A program made the position numbers and the translations under genes. A stretch of 64,000 bases of DNA from Mucilaginibacter sp. cycad4. Lineage in GTDB: Bacteria > Bacteroidota > Bacteroidia > Sphingobacteriales > Sphingobacteriaceae. The notes below the pieces were generated by a model. The model did no database searches and was not told where the DNA came from. It saw only the letters and a list, made by a program, of their open reading frames with translations. Shown piece by piece: positions 9,202 to 18,773 of this stretch (its first letter is position 1; the number at the start of each line of letters is the position of its first letter). Location of the stretch: assembly GCF_034263275.1 (NCBI RefSeq), contig NZ_CP139559.1, positions 2,914,001 to 2,978,000 on the forward strand. Reading direction: 5' to 3'.

Positions 9202-10437
9202 CTACAGTAATGATGATATGATGAATGCTACTACCGATACGATAAGCCCGAACATGAATATGTTGTAAGATGCCCTGAGCAGCCTGTATTTTTTGCCCAG
9301 CACAACGCCCTGTGAGTAATTGTCCCGAATGAGGCTGCCGTACAGAAACTCCCTGTCTTCCATCATTTTTTCCATACCATCGCTGTAATCCTGGTACGAC
9401 ATGCGGTAGAAGTTACCAAAAAACAGCAGGTTAACCGTTTTCTTATTGATATCCTCAGGTGTAAATAATCCCGGCGGAATTGAAGGGCGGGTTGAAAGTA
9501 TGGAGAAGATCATGGTAGCCAAACTAACCGACAGGAGCATGAAAGTTGGAATGAGCAAATTAGAATGTTCATCAAGCTTACGCAGCACCAAACTGATAAT
9601 AGCTGAAAGTATGATAGAATTAACGGTAATCATGATATGGGCTTTGTTATCGGCCATATCGCTCAAACGCTGGTGATTGCTCGAACTGATCCTGAACATG
9701 GTTTCGATACCACGGTCGGGCCTGTCATTTTTATGTTTTTTTGAACCATGGTCATCCTCATGGTCTTTTTCTTTTTCCAGGGTAATAATGGCATTACTAT
9801 CAATATCGGAGGTAAGGAGGGCCGGTGTTTCATTTACTTCAACTTCGGCCTGCTTCTCAACCAGCTTTTGCAGTTTTTTTTGTTTCTGATCATTGAGCAA
9901 CAGGCGGCAGTAATCTGTATAATACTCATGCCCCTGCAAAAACTCGATATTATAGCCGCGCCACTCGTCCTTGCCAATGTCATGCTTTTTGATGGCTTCC
10001 ATCTCTTTGCGCAAAAGCTTGTTCTTATCCCGGAAATCATCGGTGCCTAAGTGAAACAGATCGGCATCGCAAATAATTTGCTGAAGCAGGTCGGCAGGGT
10101 TTTGAGGCATTTTGGTTGCTAAAATACAACCGCTAACCTTATCAATAACTGGTTGTTCAATTTTATGCTGTTTCAAAAAGTGTGTAGCAATACCGACGCT
10201 TTTTGATTCGTGGTCTTTTTTATCGGTAAAATACCCGGTATCATGGAACCAGGCTGCCGAGATCACCACAAAGAAATCCTCATCGCTTAGCTGGTAATGG
10301 TTGGCTATCTGGGTGGCCGCTGCAACAACGTCTTTGGTATGTCTCAGGTTATGATAAATTAAGTCGGGATCATGATGTACATCAAAATAGGATATAACGT
10401 ACTGTTTTACCTGTTCTAACAGCGGTTGAAATTTCAT
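9202..10437 (-). CDS. HD phosphohydrolase fused to Pycsar-effector-type membrane domain
   Basis: A two-part protein of 411 residues. Residues 1-185 are an HD-domain phosphohydrolase with the metal ligands in order: H33 (YHNLRHT), H65-D66 (WFHDTGY), H76 and D124/D126 (CDADLFHLG). A charged linker (185-245) leads to a membrane domain with segments at about 266-286, 294-315 and 390-411 and the signature HQRLSDMADNKAHIMI. This matches the PycTM effector family (DUF5706), which in Pycsar antiphage systems is opened by cyclic CMP/UMP. No nucleotide cyclase gene is near. An HD domain in cis could hydrolyse a nucleotide signal. It is the first gene of the ppk1 operon. Domain identities are from motif recognition; the function is inferred. 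Confidence 0.85.
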   Translation of the reverse strand: MKFQPLLEQVKQYVISYFDVHHDPDLIYHNLRHTKDVVAAATQIANHYQLSDEDFFVVISAAWFHDTGYFTDKKDHESKSVGIATHFLKQHKIEQPVIDKVSGCILATKMPQNPADLLQQIICDADLFHLGTDDFRDKNKLLRKEMEAIKKHDIGKDEWRGYNIEFLQGHEYYTDYCRLLLNDQKQKKLQKLVEKQAEVEVNETPALLTSDIDSNAIITLEKEKDHEDDHGSKKHKNDRPDRGIETMFRISSSNHQRLSDMADNKAHIMITVNSIILSAIISLVLRKLDEHSNLLIPTFMLLSVSLATMIFSILSTRPSIPPGLFTPEDINKKTVNLLFFGNFYRMSYQDYSDGMEKMMEDREFLYGSLIRDNYSQGVVLGKKYRLLRASYNIFMFGLIVSVVAFIISSLL

Positions 10438-10713
10438 CGTAGTTTTTGTTGTTAAAAGTAAATCAAATTTTTAAAAATACCTATTTGCAGCTATGCCGGG
10501 GAGAAACATCAATTTATCGGGCATTGTTTGTGCAAAAGGCAAGAAAATGGTTGTTCTTGTTTTTACAAACGTTATGCCACACAAACATACAGCTGAATTT
10601 CAACGCTTTGAATTTCCAAACACAAAGCTAAGTGGCGATATATCGTGAAATGCCGAAAAACTATATCAAAAGCTAAAGCCTGATTATTAAAAGCTCTTTA
10701 ATTATCAAATAAT
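10438..10713. other. Intergenic region upstream of the ppk1 operon
   Basis: 276 AT-rich bases between two minus-strand genes. A TATGTTTG box (minus strand, 10589-10582) fits the Bacteroidota -7 consensus TAnnTTTG, but I see no TTTG at the right distance upstream. I see no convincing small gene or strong hairpin here. Confidence 0.4.
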
Positions 10714-13275
10714 TCAAGATGCCGCTTCCTCTGTAACCCCGGGGCCTTCATAACTATAGTTATAAGGTGGATGCGGCACGATGAAGGTTTCCTGTACGCG
10801 TGATGACTTTTTAAAATATGGGATCCAGATGGCCGCTGTAACTACCGATCGTAAAAGCGGGTTAAGCGCAGTTTCCGCAAGCTTACTGCTGATGTTCGCA
10901 GCCAAAATATAATCTGTCAGGAAGAAAACGAAGGCAAAAGCAAAATACCCTGTAATACAAGCGGGGAGTATATCACGCTTATTCAATAGCAGTACCAGGC
11001 AAAAAATAGCGTACATCATTAGTATGGTATTACCAATTGCTTCCACAACCACCAAAAATCTGAAATTAAGCTCATGGTGGTTGCCATGATATACATTCCA
11101 GGTGTGGAGGCTAAAATAATCTCCTGTAACCATATTTGAACCGGTGACCAAAGCAGTAGCAGCCAAGCCTATAGCAATTAATATGAGCCATCCCCCTATT
11201 GGTACAAAAGTTGAACCGTAAGCAAATACAATACCCGGTGTTTCCCTTTGATAAAGCCATACCCCCAGTACAATAAGCCCAACCGTTATAAGCAACATCA
11301 CCAAAACCAATGCATTGTTTATTGTTGATGGCATGGTGGTGCCCTGCGGCGTATACGAAAAACTGTAAGCTAAACTGGTATCGTTTAGCTTTTTGATATC
11401 AGCCTTAAACCCGGCAAGTTTATTTACCGGCACATTATCTTTTAAAAATGATAATTTATAATTGAGCGATAAGGTATCGCCTGCTGCCGTAAAATCCGAC
11501 CTGTAACTATAGTAACCCCGGTTGATGGCATCATGATCTTCATTAATATTCCACCCACCCGGTAACACCACTTTAATAGAATAACTGGCATCATACGGGT
11601 ATGTAAGTGCAACCGGCGTTTTTGTGCGACTGGTAATTGAGGGGAACTGATTATAAATAAAATTAGCAAAAAGATCAGCGGTTAATTTATCACTGGTTGA
11701 ATCTTTTTTAAAGAAATCGCCTACCTTATAAGTTTCTATCGTAATAAGCTTGTTCGCTTTCAGATCATCTGTTACTGTAATTGAATCCTTGGTTTCAATT
11801 TTGTTGTAGATCTTTGCGTAATAATCGAGATAGTTTTTTTCTGTTTCGGCCATACCCGATGATTCCAGTTTACCCCGCATATAATCGGCCTCATCGCCGG
11901 TATAGGTAGTTTTTACCGTGAACAATACCGGTGATTTCGCATCCTTTACCGTATAAATATCTTCCCCGGTAACACTGCCGCTTTTTGATGGCGGAATAGT
12001 AGAGAGCGCATCGCTGCCCGGTTTTAATACCAATCCTTTGCCATAACGCGGAAAGTAAATGTCTGTACCCTCGCCGCCCTGGTTATCCATAGTAGCATCA
12101 ATCCAAACCTGCTTTCCGTTTACATTGGCAGTTACAACTGCGTGGTTAAAGGCATAAGCCGTAGGTATGTACTGCTCAACATGCTCGTTCATATCAGCAT
12201 TTACCAAAACCATAGAGGCATCAATCCCCCCTGCTTTCAGCATCGAAACTAACAACAATGATTTATCCTTACAATCGCCATAGCGTTGCCTGAATACTTT
12301 TTCGGGATTATTGGCCCGATGAGAATATTCGCCTATTTCAATACCCATGTAGCGTATTTCCTGCTGCACGGTACGTACCGCTGCCCTGAAATATTTTCCC
12401 TTATCGTTACCCGCATCCTTTTTAAGTTTCGCAATCCTTTCGCCAAGTTCGCCTTTAATGTTAAGTGAGGGAGGATTGATACTCAGAGCCCAGTTCACGA
12501 CTTCGGCCCAGCTGGCAAACTCACTTACCTGGATAAAGCCGCGTTCGTTGTACCATGATGGCTGGTTATTATCGTCATGGGCCGGCGGTACCTGGAACCC
12601 TTCATACTCATAGCGCTTTAAACCATTGCCTTCACTAATGGCTTGTTTGGGCACACTATTAAAAGTTTTAAAATTCAGTTTCCGTTGAGATGATGCAATA
12701 ATGGCCGTGTAATGATGAGCAATTGGTGTATACCACTGAACATACATGTTGGAACAAAACTTACCGTTCAGTATAGGGTTGCGCCCTGTAATTGTGTATG
12801 AATATTCTATGCGGTCGCCTTTGCGGATATCATCAAGAATATATAAAGCAGAAAAGCTTCCCTGGTAAATAAAGTTGGAAAGATCCTGTTCGTCGGCCAG
12901 TACCTTAAATGCCGAAGCTTTTAAACGGTTTAATGGCTTACCATCGCGCCAAACGGTAATATCATGAAAATCGAGCCGCTCGTAAGCCGGATCAAAACTA
13001 ACAGAGATTTGCGAAGCATTCTGGATCCCGGTTTCGGATACTATCTCGCGGATAATATGATTATAATCGGCTTGCTTTTCAACCTGCACCTGCTCTTCAA
13101 TAAGCGCGTAATAAAATCCCCGTTCGATAGTGCGTGACGATGGTTTTTGGTTATAAGGTTTTATGACACTGAGCCAGTTTGGCCTGGCCGAAACGTGTAC
13201 CGAAGGGGTATCGCCCAAAGCAGCCCCGCTGCACCAAAACAACAACACTAAACAAAGGGAAAACGTAAAACGCAT
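10714..13275 (-). CDS. DUF3857 / transglutaminase-like / DUF2569 membrane protein
   Basis: An 853-residue exported protein with a signal peptide (about 1-21). A DUF3857 domain covers about 55-230. A transglutaminase-like domain follows with a complete Cys-His-Asp triad: C335 (RYGDCKDKS), H378 (AFNHAVV) and D393 (WIDATMD). After a beta-rich segment, the C-terminal quarter has about five membrane helices beginning at about 650; the stretch PIGGWLILIAIGL is typical of DUF2569. The family is common in Bacteroidota, and the physiological substrate is unknown; a periplasmic protease or crosslinking role is plausible. It appears to be its own unit; the upstream DUF2723 gene ends with a hairpin. Confidence 0.85.
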   Translation of the reverse strand: MRFTFSLCLVLLFWCSGAALGDTPSVHVSARPNWLSVIKPYNQKPSSRTIERGFYYALIEEQVQVEKQADYNHIIREIVSETGIQNASQISVSFDPAYERLDFHDITVWRDGKPLNRLKASAFKVLADEQDLSNFIYQGSFSALYILDDIRKGDRIEYSYTITGRNPILNGKFCSNMYVQWYTPIAHHYTAIIASSQRKLNFKTFNSVPKQAISEGNGLKRYEYEGFQVPPAHDDNNQPSWYNERGFIQVSEFASWAEVVNWALSINPPSLNIKGELGERIAKLKKDAGNDKGKYFRAAVRTVQQEIRYMGIEIGEYSHRANNPEKVFRQRYGDCKDKSLLLVSMLKAGGIDASMVLVNADMNEHVEQYIPTAYAFNHAVVTANVNGKQVWIDATMDNQGGEGTDIYFPRYGKGLVLKPGSDALSTIPPSKSGSVTGEDIYTVKDAKSPVLFTVKTTYTGDEADYMRGKLESSGMAETEKNYLDYYAKIYNKIETKDSITVTDDLKANKLITIETYKVGDFFKKDSTSDKLTADLFANFIYNQFPSITSRTKTPVALTYPYDASYSIKVVLPGGWNINEDHDAINRGYYSYRSDFTAAGDTLSLNYKLSFLKDNVPVNKLAGFKADIKKLNDTSLAYSFSYTPQGTTMPSTINNALVLVMLLITVGLIVLGVWLYQRETPGIVFAYGSTFVPIGGWLILIAIGLAATALVTGSNMVTGDYFSLHTWNVYHGNHHELNFRFLVVVEAIGNTILMMYAIFCLVLLLNKRDILPACITGYFAFAFVFFLTDYILAANISSKLAETALNPLLRSVVTAAIWIPYFKKSSRVQETFIVPHPPYNYSYEGPGVTEEAAS

Positions 13276-13421
13276 TTTAAAAGCTTTTGTATACCGGCTT
13301 TGAAAATAAAGAAATTTGAATCAATTTAATGTAACTATTTTAATATTTAACCGGGCGTTAGATATGGGATAATAAAGCACTTGATGGAGAAAATCACGGC
13401 AAGGAGTAAACTCTTAAACCA

Positions 13422-13452
13422 GCAAAGCCACCCCGAACCGGGATGGCTTTGC
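13422..13452 (-). terminator. Hairpin after the DUF2723 gene
   Basis: The 14-base arms 13422-13435 and 13439-13452 pair with one mismatch around a 3-base loop (AAC). It lies 23 bases past the DUF2723 stop codon. On the minus strand it is followed by a weak T-rich stretch, so it is probably the terminator of that gene. Confidence 0.65.
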
Positions 13453-13474
13453 CAATAAATATTATCAAGAAATA

Positions 13475-16400
13475 TTACTGTCCCCCGCCTAATACAGCGC
13501 GGAATTTTGTTTCATAACCTTTTAGCTGGTTTTCAAACCTGGTAGCAAGGGCCGTTTGATGGTTGTCTTTGGTAAACTGCACCAGGCCGTTCAACACCTG
13601 CATGCCTATCTGTACATCCCGGCCGTTAATGCTGTTTACATCCTGGCTAAGCAGGTAAGCATTATAATCCAACTGATCGGTAAGGTAATTATCTATATTG
13701 CCTGCCAGTTTATTACCCAGCACCACATCATGAAGCTGATATGCCAATTGGGTTAAATACAATTTACGACCGGCAACGTCAACATACGGATAAATATCAG
13801 GCAGTTCGGCATCATATTTTTGAACAACTTTCAACGCTTTATCGTTTTTGCCTTCCTGAACAAGGTTTTGAGCCAGGTCAAGGAATGTAGTTACCATTAC
13901 CGGATAAAACATAGAGGTTGACTCATGATCAAGATATTTGGCTGTTTTGAACTTGCCGAATTTAAACTTGTTCATCACGTTATCGTACATCACATCGGTA
14001 TTGGTTTTGCTCAACTGATCATGTAAAGCTGTATCCGGTTTAAACGGTATCAGGTGGTAGGTAAACCCTTCTTTGTATAAGTAAGGCTGTAAGCCTATCA
14101 GGTTTTCATTACCGATGGTAGTAGTGAAGCAGATAGGGCGTTTCCAGTGGTTGTGCGCCAAAATATCAAACATCGCCAGGTTCTCTTTGGTTACATAGTT
14201 TGATGTATACTTCCATTCCATGGCAGTTGCCAGCTTGTCTTTCTGATCGGCTTTTACAACGCCGTTAGCTATTACCTCATCAGGATTAACAGTAACTTTC
14301 AGGTTTTTGGTTGGCAGATAATTGCCGTATTCGCCACTTTGATATTGCACCTGTGTAGCCTTATCATCAGAAGTAATGAAATCAAACACCTCTTTAATAT
14401 CCTGGTAGCCGGGCAGTTTTTGGTCGTTTAAATAAATAACGTCCCTCACCCCCTCCTTATATTTATCAAAAGGCATGGTGATTGGCAGCGGCTCGGAGCT
14501 GTTCATTTTCTTCTGCATCTGGCGGATATACCAGTCGCCGGTGAACAGGCTCAGGTTTACGATCCGCACATCCGGGCGAATGCCTTCAACCTCCTGGTCG
14601 TACCATAACGAGTAGGTATCATTATCGCCATAGGTAAACAAAATGGCGTTTGGCGGGCACGATATGAGGTAATTGTAGGCCATATCATGCGGTGTCATTT
14701 TGGTTGAGCGGTCATGGTTACCCCACTCTTTAGCTGCCAGTAATACCGGGCAAACCAGTAAGCCGATAACTGTTGAGCCGATGGCGGCCATTTTGCCATC
14801 GATATATTTGCGGCCAAATTCGGCAATGGCAATTACGCCGAGGCCTATCCATATGCCAAAGGCATAAAACGAGCCCACGTATGAGTAATCACGCTCACGC
14901 GGCTGCACTGATGCCTGGTTTACATATAACACAATGGCCAAACCGGTGAAGAAAAACAGCAAGCCAACAATCAACGCATCTTTACTGCGGCGGTTAACAT
15001 GGAAAAACAAACCTATTAAACCAATTATTAATGGCAAAGCATATAACGGGGTATAGGTAGTAGCAGCAGTTACTGATTTTGGTAAATGTTTGCCACCATC
15101 AAATAAGCCGGTTGTCCAATTGCCGTCAATACCTTCGGTGCTGGTTTGTCCGTCGGCATCGTTATAACGGCCAACAAAGTTCCAGAAAAAGTAACGCCAG
15201 TACATCTGGTACATTTGCCAGCTAAACATCCATTTCAGGTTATCGCCCATGGTTGGTGCCTGTCCCTCCGGGATGCGCAGCCATTGTTTGTAAAACTGTA
15301 CATCATTAGCATCAGTGCTATACATACGCGGCAATGCTGTAGTATGGTCATAAACGTAATCGGTTTTACGACCTGCATTTTCATATTGGGTTTTGCCTTT
15401 ACGATAGATGATGCTTCCCTGTTTTTGATCGGTAACCTGCGAATCATACATAGGACCAGTTAGCAAAGGTACCTCACCGTACTGGATACGGTTAAGATAA
15501 CCGTAAAGCGTAAAAGCGTTATCTGGATGTGAGTTATTTAAATTAGTATTAGCTGTTGCACGAATAGGAATATAAGCGAATGAGCCATAACCAAAGTAAA
15601 TAAATGCAACGCATAACAAAGCCAGGTTTAATACAGGCTTCTTTTTCCTGATACTGTATATGATCCCCAATACCAGTGCAACAACTATCAGCAGAATGAA
15701 AAAGAAAGCTCCGGTACCAAAGCCCATTCCTAATGAGTTAACAAAGAAAAGGTCGAAATATGCTGCGAACTTAATGGTATATCCTCTGATACCATATTGT
15801 ACCAAGCCAAGTATCACCACACCGGCCAAAAAAGTCAGTATAGCATTGCCAACAGTAATCTTTTTGCTACGGCGGAAGTAGTAAACCATCGCGATGGCCG
15901 GGATAGTCAACAGGTTTAACAGGTGGATCCCGATTGATAAACCTATAACATAGGCTATAAAAACAATCCATTTATCGGCGCCGGGCTCATCGGCATGTTC
16001 ATCCCATTTAAGGATTGCCCAAAATACGATGGCAGTACATAATGATGACAGGGCAAATACAATGGTTTCGACAGCTGAAAACCAAAATGTGTCGGTATAA
16101 GTGAAGGCCAGCGCTCCAACCAGGCCAGCCCCCATAATTACATATAATTTATAAGCGTCAATGGCCTCATCACGTTTTTCAACCATCAGTTTTTTGGCAA
16201 AAGCGGTAATTGTCCAAAATAAAAACATAATAGTTGCACCGCTGGCCAATGCCGAACCCATATTGGTAAAGAAAGGCACTTTGGTATTATCGCCAAATGA
16301 CAGCAATGACAACACCTTACCTATCATGGCAAAAACGGGGTAACCGGGCTGGTGGGCTACCTGTAAACGGTAGGCACATGAAATAAATTCGCCGCAATCC

Positions 16401-16498
16401 CAAAAGCTTACTGATGGCTCTAACGTTAAAATATAGGTTATTGAGGCTATAACGAAACAAAGCCAGCCTAACAGGTTATTGATTTTTTTGTACTGCAT
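13475..16498 (-). CDS. DUF2723 membrane glycosyltransferase (GT117-type)
   Basis: A 1007-residue integral membrane protein. About a dozen hydrophobic helices fill residues 10-600, and a soluble C-terminal part rich in tyrosine and asparagine follows. The first loop holds SFWDCGEFIS (31-40) with D34 and E37, the position of the catalytic acid in protein O-mannosyltransferase-like GT-C enzymes, and then HQPGYP. This matches DUF2723, listed as glycosyltransferase family 117, which Bacteroidota are thought to use to glycosylate exported proteins or lipids from a lipid-linked donor. Length is typical. It is monocistronic, divergent from the barrel gene at 16844. Confidence 0.85.
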   Translation of the reverse strand: MQYKKINNLLGWLCFVIASITYILTLEPSVSFWDCGEFISCAYRLQVAHQPGYPVFAMIGKVLSLLSFGDNTKVPFFTNMGSALASGATIMFLFWTITAFAKKLMVEKRDEAIDAYKLYVIMGAGLVGALAFTYTDTFWFSAVETIVFALSSLCTAIVFWAILKWDEHADEPGADKWIVFIAYVIGLSIGIHLLNLLTIPAIAMVYYFRRSKKITVGNAILTFLAGVVILGLVQYGIRGYTIKFAAYFDLFFVNSLGMGFGTGAFFFILLIVVALVLGIIYSIRKKKPVLNLALLCVAFIYFGYGSFAYIPIRATANTNLNNSHPDNAFTLYGYLNRIQYGEVPLLTGPMYDSQVTDQKQGSIIYRKGKTQYENAGRKTDYVYDHTTALPRMYSTDANDVQFYKQWLRIPEGQAPTMGDNLKWMFSWQMYQMYWRYFFWNFVGRYNDADGQTSTEGIDGNWTTGLFDGGKHLPKSVTAATTYTPLYALPLIIGLIGLFFHVNRRSKDALIVGLLFFFTGLAIVLYVNQASVQPRERDYSYVGSFYAFGIWIGLGVIAIAEFGRKYIDGKMAAIGSTVIGLLVCPVLLAAKEWGNHDRSTKMTPHDMAYNYLISCPPNAILFTYGDNDTYSLWYDQEVEGIRPDVRIVNLSLFTGDWYIRQMQKKMNSSEPLPITMPFDKYKEGVRDVIYLNDQKLPGYQDIKEVFDFITSDDKATQVQYQSGEYGNYLPTKNLKVTVNPDEVIANGVVKADQKDKLATAMEWKYTSNYVTKENLAMFDILAHNHWKRPICFTTTIGNENLIGLQPYLYKEGFTYHLIPFKPDTALHDQLSKTNTDVMYDNVMNKFKFGKFKTAKYLDHESTSMFYPVMVTTFLDLAQNLVQEGKNDKALKVVQKYDAELPDIYPYVDVAGRKLYLTQLAYQLHDVVLGNKLAGNIDNYLTDQLDYNAYLLSQDVNSINGRDVQIGMQVLNGLVQFTKDNHQTALATRFENQLKGYETKFRAVLGGGQ

Positions 16499-16843
16499 TT
16501 AATAATATCAATTGATTTAATAGCGCGGCAAATATCATGATTTTTATAACTTATTTAAAAAAAACACCTCCGCGTGACAAAATTTAACATTAATTAACTT
16601 TTTAAGGTACTGAGATTAAAGAAATTTTATTTACCAATCTCCAGGAACAGGCGTTTTCGCAGAATTTCAGTATAATTATCTAATAACAATAAACCTTATT
16701 TATTGCATATCTGATTGAATGACTGTCCAAATCAATTTGCATAATTTTAATATATCAGAAACAACCTGCCGGGCATTTATGTATATATCCTTATTTACCA
16801 ATGAAATTTTTATCTTAGAATAATTAATACTTATTTTGTTGTA
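16499..16843. other. Divergent promoter region, 345 bases
   Basis: AT-rich spacer between the DUF2723 gene (minus) and the Wzi/RemB-like gene (plus). It must carry promoters for both. I find no small reading frame with coding features and no strong hairpin; a short TTAACATTAATTAA stretch near 16585 is a partial palindrome only. Confidence 0.4.
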
Positions 16844-18466
16844 ATGCAAAAACTCTACTCCTTAAGTTTTCGAAAAACATTTATAGTAGCCATAATTGTC
16901 TTATTCACATCGCAGTTAAGCAAGGCACAATCAGTTTATTTACCTAATTCATACCAGCTGTATCAGAAGTTCAATTCGGATATTTATTCTGTAAAAAACT
17001 CGGCCCATACTTCATTGCGTCCCTTTTTAATTGACAGTACTATTTTGCACAGCTATGATTCGGTAATGAATGTTGGCGTTAAAGATCGTAAAACCTGGGC
17101 CGGACGTAAATTATTTAACGAACACCTCTTTGATGTAAAAACTAAAGAATATACTTTTTATGCCGATTATATTACGGATCTGCAAATAGGCAGGGATTTT
17201 AACGATAGCCGTTCAACAAACCTAAATACCCGCGGGTACCAGATAGGAGGTACTGTTGGCGATAAGTTTTCGTTTTACACCAGCGGTTTTGAAAATTCGG
17301 CGAAATTTGTTTCCTATTACAACGATTATATTAATGCCGGCGGCTTTATACCAGGGCAAGCCTACGCCAGGAAATATACAGGGCAGGCACGGAACTCACA
17401 GGATTGGTCGTATGTAACTGCAATACTCTCTTATTCAGTAACAAAAAAGCTAAATATTACTTTAGGCGAGGATAAAATGTTTATTGGCGATGGTTACCGG
17501 TCGGTGCTCCTGTCTGACTTTGCAGCCAACATGCCTCTTCTCAGGCTTACTGCCGATTTGGGGCCCGTACGCTATATGATAGCCTGGGCTTATATTGAAG
17601 ATCTTAAACAACCAAAATTTGACAGTTTTGGAAGCAACCGCCGCAAATGGGCTTTGTTCCATTATATCGACTGGAATATAACCAAACGCGCATCATTCGG
17701 TATGTTTAATGCGTTGATAACTCCCGAAGCCGACAACCAGGGCAGCCGGTCGGGCTTTGACGTCAATTTTGTAAACCCCATTTTATTTGCAAGCTCATTA
17801 GGTCCGGGCGGGTACCAAAAGGATAACGTATTTTTAGGTTTCAATGCCAAATACAAGATTTTTGATAAAGCTGCGCTGTATGGACAAATCATGTTCGACA
17901 GGTTCAAAGGCAGCGATTTCTTTTCGGGCAACAGTACCGATAACACCAACGGTTGGCAGCTGGGTATCCGTGGTGCGGATATTTTCAAAGTTAAAAGGCT
18001 AAACTATTTATTTGAATATAACACTGTTAAACCATACACTTACAGTAACCAGCAGTCAATAAGCAGTTATTCTTTTTATGGCGATCCGCTGGCACACCCT
18101 TACGGAGCAAACTTCAGGGAGCTTTTGGGTATTTTGAATTATTCGGTTGGCAGGTTTGATATCCAGGGACAGCTCAATTATGCCAAATATGGCCTCGATG
18201 CTTTAAAAACCGACAATAACGGTAAAATCATTACCAAACCATTTGTGCCCTCGGCAAATACCACGACCACTATTGGGCAGGGCCTGAGCACACAATTATA
18301 TTATGGCGAAGGCACAGTAGCCTATATTTTGAACCCAAAGTATAATTTACGCCTGGAACTCGGCGCATTATATCGCCAGGAAAAGAATGATCAGAAGGAT
18401 TCAAAAAGCACCATGATCACCTTCGGGTTAAGAAGCTCGTTCAGGAATTTATATCACGATTTTTAA
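16844..18466 (+). CDS. Outer-membrane barrel of the Wzi/RemB type
   Basis: A 540-residue exported protein with a signal peptide ending SKA|QS. The body alternates aromatic and small residues in amphipathic strands, as in a beta-barrel. LNTRGYQIGGTVGDKFSFY and MFIGDGYRSVLLSD resemble the capsule-assembly protein Wzi and the gliding-associated protein RemB of Bacteroidota. The protein ends in a short strand LRSSFRNLYHDF. A role in surface polysaccharide or surface protein display is inferred from the family only. It stands alone and is followed by a perfect 12-bp hairpin. A generic barrel of other function cannot be excluded. Confidence 0.65.
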   Translation: MQKLYSLSFRKTFIVAIIVLFTSQLSKAQSVYLPNSYQLYQKFNSDIYSVKNSAHTSLRPFLIDSTILHSYDSVMNVGVKDRKTWAGRKLFNEHLFDVKTKEYTFYADYITDLQIGRDFNDSRSTNLNTRGYQIGGTVGDKFSFYTSGFENSAKFVSYYNDYINAGGFIPGQAYARKYTGQARNSQDWSYVTAILSYSVTKKLNITLGEDKMFIGDGYRSVLLSDFAANMPLLRLTADLGPVRYMIAWAYIEDLKQPKFDSFGSNRRKWALFHYIDWNITKRASFGMFNALITPEADNQGSRSGFDVNFVNPILFASSLGPGGYQKDNVFLGFNAKYKIFDKAALYGQIMFDRFKGSDFFSGNSTDNTNGWQLGIRGADIFKVKRLNYLFEYNTVKPYTYSNQQSISSYSFYGDPLAHPYGANFRELLGILNYSVGRFDIQGQLNYAKYGLDALKTDNNGKIITKPFVPSANTTTTIGQGLSTQLYYGEGTVAYILNPKYNLRLELGALYRQEKNDQKDSKSTMITFGLRSSFRNLYHDF

Positions 18467-18475
18467 TTCCTATTA

Positions 18476-18509
18476 AGGCTTACGAAGTAATTAAAAGCTT
18501 CGTAAGCCT
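18476..18509. terminator. Perfect hairpin between convergent genes; dispersed-palindrome type
   Basis: AGGCTTACGAAG (18476-18487) and CTTCGTAAGCCT (18498-18509) pair perfectly. It lies 9 bases after the barrel gene and just before the end of the small membrane-protein gene on the other strand. The core CTTACGAAGT recurs in a hairpin at 24606-24638. Confidence 0.7.
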
Positions 18510-18527
18510 GTAACCTGAAAAGCCTTC

Positions 18528-18671
18528 CTACCCTTTCTTTTTTCTTAAGCCCACAGACAGGCCTACGGCTACACCAATTGCTATGCCTGCACCAATGCTG
18601 TGTAAAGCTAAACCAATGGCGATACCAACAACCAGTCCGCCTGCAAAGTAATTAGGATCTATCCTGTTCAT
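18528..18671 (-). CDS. Small glycine-rich membrane protein (47 aa)
   Basis: A short gene: ATG at 18671, TAG at 18528. The product begins MNRIDPNYFAGG and then has two hydrophobic stretches full of glycine and alanine at spaced positions (GGLVVGIAIG, GAGIAIGVAVG), a glycine-zipper-like pattern, and a basic tail LRKKKG. The regular composition and the defined ends suggest a real membrane peptide. The function is unknown. There is no obvious ribosome site, which is usual in this group. It converges on the barrel gene and shares the hairpin at 18476-18509. Confidence 0.6.
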   Translation of the reverse strand: MNRIDPNYFAGGLVVGIAIGLALHSIGAGIAIGVAVGLSVGLRKKKG

Positions 18672-18773
18672 CCGTTCATCAAAATAAATGTTTCAAATTA
18701 AATCATTTTCCCTGCTGACAAACAGTTGTCATTAATATATATTTATTTTGAATAGTATTCAAAGCAGATAAGC

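Noticed and set aside
10446..10631. A 61-codon plus-strand frame upstream of the HD/Pycsar-type gene
   Set aside because: Starts with TTG, has no recognisable motif, and lies in the promoter region of a divergent gene.
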